Source of the DNA: Mucilaginibacter sp. L196
GTDB taxonomy: Bacteria > Bacteroidota > Bacteroidia > Sphingobacteriales > Sphingobacteriaceae
Assembly (NCBI RefSeq): GCF_009765905.1
Contig: NZ_LMUO01000015.1
Span: forward strand, 433,749-497,748
Direction: 5' to 3'
Length of the DNA: 64,000 nucleotides
Positions 53,435-61,269 of this stretch are shown here, one piece after another. The first letter of the stretch is position 1; each line of letters starts with the position of its first letter. Below the pieces are notes generated by a model, which worked only from the letters and a program-made list of their open reading frames with translations, searched no databases and was not told the DNA's origin. The translations under genes were made by a program, and so were the position numbers.

Positions 53435-53567
53435 GGTTACCAAAATCCGCTCTGTAGATTTGTGGTAACCTTTTAAGGGTTAATTAATTGAAAAACAATT
53501 AATTACGATAGTAAAAATGGTGACAGTTTGACTCATTTTTACCCCTTTTTGGTCAAAAAAAATGACC
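53435..53567. repeat. Series of four inverted repeats upstream of the integrase
   Basis: The dyads are GGTTACCAAAATC/GATTTGTGGTAACC (53435-53470), TAATTAATTG/CAATTAATTA (53481-53505), GTAAAAATG/CATTTTTAC (53511-53542) and GGTCA/TGACC (53551-53567). They fill the gap between the attachment site and the integrase start. Likely binding sites for integrase or excisionase, or integrase operators. Confidence 0.6.
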
Positions 53568-53631
53568 GTTTTGATGCAAACAGTACCAAAGTAACGCATT
53601 CAAAATCAGTCTATTAAAAATCAGAAAAAAA

Positions 53632-54927
53632 ATGAGAACTAAAAACACCTTCGGAATCAACTTTTTTGCACGTACAGAACGCGAAAAAGATGGCAAATTG
53701 CCCGTAATTGCAAGAATTACGGTAGACACCCAACGCGCACATATCTCCCTGAAATATTGGGTTGATGCAGAAATTTGGGATAACAAAAAGGGCGGTGCTA
53801 AAAGTAACCGTGACGGCGGCAGGGAAATTATGCACTACCTGGAACAAGTGCGCACCGAGATTGGCGACTGTTACCGGGAATTGCAGGTTAACAGGGAGAT
53901 CATCACTGCCGAAGCCGTTAAAGATGTTTTCCTGCGCACAGATGAAGAAATCCATACGCTCAACGGTTTGATTATCTACCACCGTGAACACGGCACAGAG
54001 CGGCTAAAAGCCAGTACCCTGATCCATTACCGCGTTACTGAGCGTTACCTTGAAAGGTTCCTGCAAGCCAAATTCAAGGCTAAGGACATCAACCTCCATG
54101 ACATTAATTACAAGTTCGTAGTGGACTTTGAAACTTTCCTGCGTACCTATAAATCTAAGGATCACCCGCAGCCGCTCAAAAACAACGGCATCATGAAGCA
54201 TATTATCCGCCTGCGTAAAATGGTCAACCTGGCGCTGAAACTGGAATGGATGGCAAAAGATCCTTTCGCTAACTACAAAATGAAATTCGACAAGGTAGAA
54301 AAAGAATGCCTGAACAAACACGAATTGGAGCGGTTGGAGAAAAAGACTTTTGTTATCGAGCGCCTCGACTTTGTACGTGATTTGTTTGTTTTCTCCTGTT
54401 ATACCGGCCTGGCTTATGTTGATGTGGCTAACCTGACCGCAGACCATATCGTTACCGGCAATGATAATGAAAGCTGGCTCAAATTAAACAGGCAGAAAAC
54501 CACGACGCCCGTACAACTGCCTTTATTACCGCAAGCTGTCAAAATTATTAAGAAGTATAAAAACGACATTCGCGCTAATGCAATGGAGCGTGTATTTCCG
54601 ATACTCTCCAATCAAAAGGTAAACAGCTACCTGGGTGAGATCGCAGACTTATGTAGCATCAAAAAAAGGCTGACCTTTCACATTGCCCGGCACACTTTCG
54701 CCACAACCGTAACATTGGCCAATGGCGTACCGATTGAAACAGTTAGCCGGATGCTCGGCCATACCAAAATTGTGACCACCCAAATTTACGCACACATTCA
54801 CCAGGAAAGGATCAGCGCGGATATGGCGGAGCTAAAAAAACGACTAAACGGAAACCGGCCCCCTGCCAGGAAAAGAAAAACCGTTTGCACACCCTCACCA
54901 ATGACCATTACAAGATTTAACAGTTAA
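53632..54927 (+). CDS. int: Tyrosine recombinase (IntDOT-like integrase)
   Basis: 431 residues: N-terminal arm-binding domain ('DGKLPVIARITVDTQRAHIS'), SAM-like core-binding domain (~105-205) and catalytic domain. In box I the usual Arg is missing ('CYTGLAYVDVANL'), as in Bacteroidetes IntDOT-type enzymes. Box II is intact ('HIARHTFATT', H-x-x-R near 347-350), as are 'GHTKIVTTQIYAHI' and the Tyr nucleophile near 386. It starts 313 bp right of the attachment site, so it most likely belongs to an element extending to the right. Confidence 0.9.
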   Translation: MRTKNTFGINFFARTEREKDGKLPVIARITVDTQRAHISLKYWVDAEIWDNKKGGAKSNRDGGREIMHYLEQVRTEIGDCYRELQVNREIITAEAVKDVFLRTDEEIHTLNGLIIYHREHGTERLKASTLIHYRVTERYLERFLQAKFKAKDINLHDINYKFVVDFETFLRTYKSKDHPQPLKNNGIMKHIIRLRKMVNLALKLEWMAKDPFANYKMKFDKVEKECLNKHELERLEKKTFVIERLDFVRDLFVFSCYTGLAYVDVANLTADHIVTGNDNESWLKLNRQKTTTPVQLPLLPQAVKIIKKYKNDIRANAMERVFPILSNQKVNSYLGEIADLCSIKKRLTFHIARHTFATTVTLANGVPIETVSRMLGHTKIVTTQIYAHIHQERISADMAELKKRLNGNRPPARKRKTVCTPSPMTITRFNS

Positions 54928-54938
54928 AAATCACTATT

Positions 54939-55157
54939 ATGAAAATCACAGGAATTGTGCTGATCGTAATCAGCCTCATACTTAAATACATCATTAACGA
55001 ACGGCGCTTTAAACGGCGCAACTTTGCAGGGATGCAAAAATTTAGCTCTTATGGTAAAGCAGTCCGTGTAAAACTAATAGAAAATACAATTTATTTTATA
55101 GCCAGACTACTACTACCGTTAGGAGGCGTTTTATTAATCATCAGTTTTTTTAAATAA
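54939..55157 (+). CDS. Small two-span membrane protein
   Basis: 72 residues: hydrophobic segments at 3-18 and ~49-70 separated by a basic loop (NERRFKRRNF). It starts 12 bp after the integrase stop, so it is probably co-transcribed. No family recognised. Confidence 0.5.
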   Translation: MKITGIVLIVISLILKYIINERRFKRRNFAGMQKFSSYGKAVRVKLIENTIYFIARLLLPLGGVLLIISFFK

Positions 55158-55162
55158 CTTTG
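55155..55162 (+). promoter_or_regulatory. Candidate -7 box for the membrane-protein pair
   Basis: TAACTTTG, an exact TAnnTTTG match, 18 bp before ATG 55181. No convincing TTTG at -33. Confidence 0.4.
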
Positions 55163-55180
55163 TATATCCAATTATAAATT

Positions 55181-55813
55181 ATGCCTAAATCATTTTATGA
55201 CCTCGACTATATCATTGAAATCAATGAAGATCGTGTTGAACAATATACCTCTGCATACCAACAGGTATTGTCTAAACTGACAAATATCATATTAATCTAT
55301 TCTGCAATAGCAATATTTTTAGTACCCATTATTCAGGAGGTTTTTATGCCTGGTAAAAGCGTTGTATTATACATTTGTTTCGCCGCTTTCGCAGGCTTGT
55401 TTATTACATCTCTGGTATTTACCGTAAAACTTGTCTTTCCAATACAGGTTGCTTATTTAATAGAGCCTGGAAAATATTACAAAGATTACCGGTTAGATTA
55501 TGAAAAAACGATGACGGTACAAAACGACATTGATAATGCGCTAAAAGCATCATATATTGGGGAATTGGAAGCGGCCGTTGCCGTTAACGATAAAGTATTC
55601 AAAAGGAAAAGCTCTTTTTATTATAATGCTTTAATTTTCGCACTTACTTCAACCATTCCTTTTCTGCTATGTTTAGGTTATCATATATTTCAAAAGGATG
55701 ACAAAATTCAAAAGATAGAAATCGTAAAATCAAAAATTAATTGTAACTTAGATAAAAAATTAAACAATGCCAAGTCAAAATACACAGACACAACCTGCCA
55801 CTACCACCAGTAG
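55181..55813 (+). CDS. Multi-span membrane protein
   Basis: 210 residues. Two hydrophobic segments (~32-52 and 62-88) form a hairpin. A cytoplasmic-looking acidic loop (~100-145) and another hydrophobic segment (~150-168) follow, then a Lys-rich tail. No family recognised. Its end overlaps by 47 bp, in another frame, the small Thr-rich ORF. A strong terminator closes the pair. Compact membrane-protein/small-protein pairs beside integrases often serve defence or exclusion; inference only. Confidence 0.55.
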   Translation: MPKSFYDLDYIIEINEDRVEQYTSAYQQVLSKLTNIILIYSAIAIFLVPIIQEVFMPGKSVVLYICFAAFAGLFITSLVFTVKLVFPIQVAYLIEPGKYYKDYRLDYEKTMTVQNDIDNALKASYIGELEAAVAVNDKVFKRKSSFYYNALIFALTSTIPFLLCLGYHIFQKDDKIQKIEIVKSKINCNLDKKLNNAKSKYTDTTCHYHQ

Positions 55814-55928
55814 TACCACTACTACAACTACGCAGTTGCCAGGAATGAATAATGTGCAGGTGATTGTTTCGGCACCACAGTTGGTGAAGGAAAATTCGCA
55901 ATATTCATCCACAGATAAAAAGAAATAA
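55767..55928 (+). CDS. 53-residue Thr-rich small protein
   Basis: Starts MPSQNTQTQPATTTSSTTTT, then QLPGMNNVQVIVSAPQLVKE and a Lys-rich end. It begins inside the end of the membrane-protein gene and stops 21 bp before the terminator. The second half has a normal protein-like composition. No family known. Confidence 0.45.
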   Translation: MPSQNTQTQPATTTSSTTTTTTQLPGMNNVQVIVSAPQLVKENSQYSSTDKKK

Positions 55929-55949
55929 ATTATTTAAAATATCAAGATG

Positions 55950-55985
55950 AAAGGCTGTTTGTTTCGACAAGCAGCCTTTTTTTGT
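55950..55985 (+). terminator. Terminator with UUCG tetraloop
   Basis: AAAGGCTGTTTGT pairs with ACAAGCAGCCTTT (one G-T pair) closed by TTCG, followed by a run of T. Ends the 54.9-55.9 kb transcript. Confidence 0.9.
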
Positions 55986-56123
55986 ATCAGCCTTATGTTC
56001 GTCAATGTATAACGATCCCTAGCTGATAATAAAAAATTCTTCCATTCAGGAGAATTATATTTATAATTCAAATTACTGAATACCAAGTGTATATTTACAT
56101 ATTATCTAAGCCTCTCTTTTTTA

Positions 56124-57275
56124 ATGGATATAATTGCCCGAATAAAACCACTTTATGATGACCTTATTGCCATTGGGTTTCCAGCCTTGATGGAGAATAA
56201 TGAATTTATTCGGATTGCCAATGATACCGGCTTCACCAATGAATATGCAGAGGCAGTAAATGAAGCCACGTCCAAACAACAAACAAACTGGCTCGGATTA
56301 ATAGATGGTATTTCATATCAGGATGTTTTAGCTATTTTTTTAAACCGGCTCTATAATGCAGATGCCACAAAATTAACCGAATTGTTGACCCCGGCAATTT
56401 GTAAATGCATTGACTTTAGTTATTTTATTACCTCGATTAATGATCTGAAACGAGATATCCAGCTTTTGGGTGCGACCAAAGAACAATTAGATAAGGTAGT
56501 GGTCGCGTGGGACGAGGTATCCAAAAACTATTATAAAAAGGTTATGGTCTTAAAAAGCCTGCTCACATCGCGAGCAACCGGTGGTGATGGAAACGAGGAG
56601 TATTTTCAGGTTATTCGCAAAGATTTGCTAGCGCACCCGAAGCTAAAAGTTCATGTTCCTGAATATGTTCAAAAAAGCAATAATTTATATGAATACTGGC
56701 AATTTATTAAACACCACCTACCATATTATGCAGAGCGCCGGTTTTTTATTAAAGACACTTTTGAGGGATTGGTCGTTGCTTCATTGGAATTAAACGGCCA
56801 CGCGCCACACGAAACCCATGTCAATGAGGTTGTCCAAACCGTTAACGAGCAATACATTTCAGAAACATGGAATAAGGCTTTGCAGCGAATGCAAGATGAT
56901 CCTGAAGCCGCCATTACATCTGCAAGGGCCTTAGTTGAAGTGGTTTGCAAACATATTCTTGACTCACAAAATCAGGTTTACGATGATGGTTTGGAGCTAC
57001 CCAAACTGTACAAACAAGTCGCAAGTATATTAAATTTGGCACCAGATCAACACACTGAATCCATATTTAAACAAATACTTGGTGGTTGCCAAACTGTGGT
57101 TGAAGGATTGGGAGCACTTAGAAACAAATTAGGAGATGCTCATGGAAAAAGTAGAAATAAAGTAAAACCTTCAGCGCGGCATGCGGCATTGGCCGTCAAT
57201 CTTGCCGGCTCTATGTGCAGTTTTCTTTTACAAACCTACGATCACATACAAGAAACTAGCCCTGAAACAAATTGA
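56124..57275 (+). CDS. Abortive-infection protein with Abi_C domain
   Basis: 383 residues. The C-terminal ~110 match the Abi_C pattern: 'AITSARALVEVVCKHILDSQ', 'LPKLYKQVASILNLAPDQH' and 'VVEGLGALRNKLGDAHGK'. The RN...H element of the last is the HEPN-like putative RNase site. The N-terminal ~250 residues are helical without a recognised domain and may sense infection. No neighbour overlaps; the gap upstream is ~140 bp after a terminator, so it has its own promoter. Confidence 0.75.
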   Translation: MDIIARIKPLYDDLIAIGFPALMENNEFIRIANDTGFTNEYAEAVNEATSKQQTNWLGLIDGISYQDVLAIFLNRLYNADATKLTELLTPAICKCIDFSYFITSINDLKRDIQLLGATKEQLDKVVVAWDEVSKNYYKKVMVLKSLLTSRATGGDGNEEYFQVIRKDLLAHPKLKVHVPEYVQKSNNLYEYWQFIKHHLPYYAERRFFIKDTFEGLVVASLELNGHAPHETHVNEVVQTVNEQYISETWNKALQRMQDDPEAAITSARALVEVVCKHILDSQNQVYDDGLELPKLYKQVASILNLAPDQHTESIFKQILGGCQTVVEGLGALRNKLGDAHGKSRNKVKPSARHAALAVNLAGSMCSFLLQTYDHIQETSPETN

Positions 57276-57354
57276 TATACCGAATTTTTTGCCATCTATG
57301 AAGAATTACGATGACGCGGATGTCGTTATAAAGCCTTTTGCATAATGTTAACTT

Positions 57355-58416
57355 ATGGGTGATTTAAAATATACAAACCTCGTCATTCCTAATCTTGATA
57401 CGTTGATCGATGAATTGCTGGAAACGGCCCGTGTAGCCCAGGGGTTGACTTTCGAGCAAATGGAAAAGGTGTTGGCAGATGGTAAAATATTCGAAATGAT
57501 CGAAGATACCTTGCCAGATTTTATTATCAATCAACATGATCATAAGTATCTTGACAATTGGCTGGATATTTTCGGACGCAACCAAAAAAAAATTATTGAA
57601 GAATATCCGGCCATGTTCCTGAATTACAATTTATTCGTTCATTCGGCACATAATCTGTTTGACCGTCTGAAAGAATTAATGAATAAAAAAACCATAGGAA
57701 TAGCTGATTTGGTACGGATGACCTTGCTCGGAACGCTTTGCCGAATGGCGGATGAAGTGGGTGTTTTACTCTCACATGGCTCGACACGCACAGCTTTGGC
57801 TGTTTATCGTTCCGTGTATGAACATGCGGTGGTTGGCGTTTTTCTTATGAAACAAAGCAATGCGGTGCTGTATAAGAAATTTGCTGATTATGGCCATAAA
57901 GATGCGAGAAAGAAAGCGGACTCGTTAGATAACCATTTTGAAGCACTTAAATTCCCGCCTCTTGAAGCTGAACGCCGACGTGACATTGATAATCGCACAG
58001 CTGAGTTAAAACAATTATACGGTAAGGGCTTTTTTGATGACTATGGCTGGGCGAAAGATCATTTGTCTGAACGTCCTAGTTTTTGGGCTATTGAAAAAGC
58101 GGCTGGCTTGGAAAAATATCGGCCATTTTATATTTGGGCCAGTCAATTTACGCACCCCAGCTTTCAAACATTAGCTAACATTAAGAACGAAAAAGGGCAA
58201 ATGATATTGGATAAGCTCACGCAACAGACAACGGAGCGAAGTAGCTTTATCGACCCTATGCAGTTAACGACGACAGCCCTATATATTTTCATTGATTTTT
58301 TATTATACGAGTATTCAGTTGAACAACAGTATCCCGCTAATATTCTAATGTTTCGAAAAATGCTTGAGCGGCTGATGAAGAGCTTTGACGATGCGAATAA
58401 TGAAAAAGGAAAATAG
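57355..58416 (+). CDS. DUF5677-family protein
   Basis: 353 residues, helical. The DUF5677 core is recognisable: 'RMADEVGVLLSHGSTRTALA', 'VYRSVYEHAVVGVFLM' and 'RPFYIWASQFTHPSFQTLAN'. Members are frequent in defence islands and have a HEPN-like helical fold, but no activity is established to my knowledge. Begins 79 bp after the Abi_C gene. Confidence 0.7.
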   Translation: MGDLKYTNLVIPNLDTLIDELLETARVAQGLTFEQMEKVLADGKIFEMIEDTLPDFIINQHDHKYLDNWLDIFGRNQKKIIEEYPAMFLNYNLFVHSAHNLFDRLKELMNKKTIGIADLVRMTLLGTLCRMADEVGVLLSHGSTRTALAVYRSVYEHAVVGVFLMKQSNAVLYKKFADYGHKDARKKADSLDNHFEALKFPPLEAERRRDIDNRTAELKQLYGKGFFDDYGWAKDHLSERPSFWAIEKAAGLEKYRPFYIWASQFTHPSFQTLANIKNEKGQMILDKLTQQTTERSSFIDPMQLTTTALYIFIDFLLYEYSVEQQYPANILMFRKMLERLMKSFDDANNEKGK

Positions 58417-58490
58417 TTGCGTGTTATTAACCTCAACCCATTGATGCTAAAAAGCCTATAACATTATTTAAAACCTAAACTCATAAACTA

Positions 58491-59942
58491 ATGGAACACC
58501 CCGATTTATCAAGACCCGAATTTTATGCCAGCTCCGCTTGGGGTACTTATTATCCAAATAGATACTATTTTACCATTGCAGTACATAAGACACGCGAAGC
58601 TGCAGGTTTGTCGGATACGAAATACGATCTGACTGTTGCTGAACAGCGCCAACTACAATGGGAAAATTATCCGGCAATGCTTCATGAGTTTTTACACTAC
58701 ATGCAAGATTTGAGTACAATGGTTGGACAGGCATGTTTATTTAACCAGGTGTTAATGAAATCAATATTCACCAAATACACTACACCTGGAATGTCTTCTG
58801 CCGCTTCATTAGGGAATAAAAAGGACACTTCTTTTGATAATGATTTCTACAATGCATTTATGTTTAACAGAACACTCGAAGGTGGTGGCGTCTTGATCAC
58901 CAAAATGCACCAGATATCCAAAATTGAAAATAGTGACGAAGCGATTACCGCCAGGGCTGGCACTAAATTAGTGACACGAATGTTCTCCATTCCGGAAATC
59001 CACTATGTGGAAAAGACAGGTAGCGGGGATATTTCCGCATCTGTAAAATTGGGAAGTTTCTATCTTTTCGAATGTATCGCCCATGAAATCGATCAGTCGG
59101 TCAGTAAACGACAAAATCATTTCACAGCAGGTAGCAATTCCCATAAGGCTACAGAGTACACGGTAGGTCGCATGGTGGCACAATTTTTTTACCCGCATAT
59201 CGAAATCGAAAACATTGTCCGTTTGGCCGTCATGGCCCTGCAATCTATGAATTGCGGCGATGCCTTTATACAAATGGTCAACGAGTTGAAGGAAAATGAA
59301 TTGAACGGCATTAGCCAAGAACAGTCTGTAGTCTTGATTAAGAAAAAAATACAACAACAACTGAGGCAAAATGAAGTCAATTTTGTTGCCCAGTTGAAGG
59401 AATATGTAAGGATATTTCAAGGCCGAACACAGCTTGAAAAAGCTTTCACATACCTGACTGAAGTAAGTATCGAACTGTACCGGGAACGGATTAAAGACCC
59501 TTGCTTTGATATAGAATGGATCTACGATGATAAGATCAATGAATTACTGGATAAAATTCAGTTGTGCGATTTTCTATATATATTCGATGACACCCTACCA
59601 CTTTCTTTAGATCCGGGTTTCAATCGCGACTATATTGGTACTGCATTGCAAGATATGGATACTAGCGTTGCGCTTAAGGCTATGGTTGCTTTTGATCATT
59701 ATTTTTCCATGCACTATGCCCAAGCAACTGTATTAGTAGAGCAGAAAATAAAAGACAGCTATTGTTGCCCATTTTATAATTGTTGCCCATTGCACTACAG
59801 AAAGGATCATGCGGATATTTGCCTGACTAAACCCTGGCGTATTTTTGAATTGCAATATGCTGCTGATCAGGAATATTGTTGGTATGGTAGTGGTGTTTTG
59901 GAAACGAAGGGTCTAAGCATACCGAAAAAAAAGCAGCCTTAA
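58491..59942 (+). CDS. Unknown protein with HExxH motif, putative metallopeptidase
   Basis: 483 residues. 'YPAMLHEFLHYMQDLSTMV' (~61-79) contains HEFLH, a zincin-type HExxH. A possible third ligand may lie in 'FECIAHEIDQSVSKRQNHF' (~195-213). The C-terminus is Cys-rich ('CCPFYNCCPLHYRKDHADIC', ~423-442), like a structural metal site. No family recognised. In a defence-like gene row, a protease effector is possible; inference. Confidence 0.6.
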   Translation: MEHPDLSRPEFYASSAWGTYYPNRYYFTIAVHKTREAAGLSDTKYDLTVAEQRQLQWENYPAMLHEFLHYMQDLSTMVGQACLFNQVLMKSIFTKYTTPGMSSAASLGNKKDTSFDNDFYNAFMFNRTLEGGGVLITKMHQISKIENSDEAITARAGTKLVTRMFSIPEIHYVEKTGSGDISASVKLGSFYLFECIAHEIDQSVSKRQNHFTAGSNSHKATEYTVGRMVAQFFYPHIEIENIVRLAVMALQSMNCGDAFIQMVNELKENELNGISQEQSVVLIKKKIQQQLRQNEVNFVAQLKEYVRIFQGRTQLEKAFTYLTEVSIELYRERIKDPCFDIEWIYDDKINELLDKIQLCDFLYIFDDTLPLSLDPGFNRDYIGTALQDMDTSVALKAMVAFDHYFSMHYAQATVLVEQKIKDSYCCPFYNCCPLHYRKDHADICLTKPWRIFELQYAADQEYCWYGSGVLETKGLSIPKKKQP

Positions 59943-59997
59943 TTGCCTTTAATATTTATAGTTTTGGAATTTAACCTTATTGTATAGACCAAGCCTT

Positions 59998-61190
59998 ATG
60001 AAAGTTTTTAATACTGGATTAAACACATTTTACCGGAAATACCTGTTCACAAATCCTAACGAAAATCAGGCTTTAATTGCAGCAACTTTCGAAACAGAAT
60101 ACAATAAAACACTTTCTGAACTAATTGAACAGCTATTATTCTTTGATAAAATTTCTATAAAAATTTACGGTGAAAATCTTGCGCTCACCGTTTTAATTAA
60201 TGACCTTGGATTAAAGCAAACTCTGGAATTGGTCGATGATGGAGTAATCGAATTTATACTATGGACACCGATGCTGGCAACGCTGGTTGAGGACGATCCT
60301 AACTTGATGGGTAAAGTAAATCCCATAGTTTCCGGCAATGTAAATTCAGCTATCCATTCACAGCCGGATTTGTCTATCAAAGCAGGTTTGCAGGCTTTAC
60401 GGAAACAACCAGATCGGGGTACTCGAAGAGACATTGAACGAAAAGTCATCAAGGCTTATCGTATTCCCAAAGCAGATTTTGTACACAATGCAGCTGCAAT
60501 TGTGAGCAGCGCCTATTCCTCAAATAAGTTAACAGGTGTAGGTATGCCTAAGACTAAAGAAATCGCCTGGCTGGATAAAGAAGAACGCTTTAAATTACTG
60601 GGTCTTGGAGACGATATATTAGAAACAACTATTTTGCTGACTTACATTGTGTAAGTCTTGAGAATTATCGTTACTACAATATTTCACGCGAGTGTTTCAA
60701 AGAACTTAAGAAAGCCGACAATGTTCTTAAAGGTATGCAAGAGCTCTATAAGGTGGAACATTTACCGGATGTCAAGGCATTGATAGCAGCTGGAAAAATC
60801 AGTATAAAATCTATAATTCAATTAAGGCGAAAATCTGTCGCAAGTAAGTTTCGCACCTGGCTCGTAACGCATACAGAAGATGATACTGAATACATTGTCA
60901 AGCAATACATAGAAGAAATTGCAGGACACAAAGGCCTACTCGAAAAAGGAACGGGGAAATTTATAAAAATGATCGGCGTGTATGGTATAGGCATTGGTGT
61001 TGGCGCAGCCATAGGCGATATTCCGGGCAGCATAGTTGGTGCAGGTACGAGTAAATTATTGGAAGATACAGTATCACTTGGAATAAGTATGATCGATAGT
61101 TATTTATTAGATGGCATACTGAAAGGCTGGCAGCCAAGATTTTTTATCAGTGAATATCAAAAAGTGATTTCCCAACCTGAGCAAGGGTAA
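59998..61190 (+). pseudogene. Gene of unknown function split by a frameshift near 60,635
   Basis: Frame 1 runs from ATG 59998 to a stop at 60654. The continuation lies in the -1 frame and is open from before 60603 to 61190, reading 'ADLHCVSLENYRYYNISREC' and on through MQELYKVEHLPDVKAL. The switch is at the T-run ATTTTGCTGAC (60631-60641): one extra T would restore a single ~396-residue protein. The C-terminal part has a Gly-zipper-like stretch ('VYGIGIGVGAAIGDIPGSIV') that may contact membranes. Family not recognised. Either a natural mutation, a base-calling error, or frameshifting. Confidence 0.65.
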
Positions 61191-61221
61191 TGTTTATTTA
61201 AACACAAATAGGCACCCATCT

Positions 61222-61260
61222 AAAAACGCCAAGTTTCATCTAATGAAAGTTGGCGTTTTT
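61222..61260. terminator. Bidirectional terminator between convergent genes
   Basis: AAAAACGCCAA-G-TTTCAT pairs with ATGAAA-G-TTGGCGTTTTT round CTA. T-runs on both strands serve the 59.9-61.2 kb gene and the minus-strand gene ending at 61270. Confidence 0.85.
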
Positions 61261-61269
61261 TGACCTTTA

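Noticed and set aside
53231..53443. Minus-strand 70-codon frame across the attachment site
   Set aside because: It is read through the tRNA 3' half and a terminator stem, so it is not a gene.
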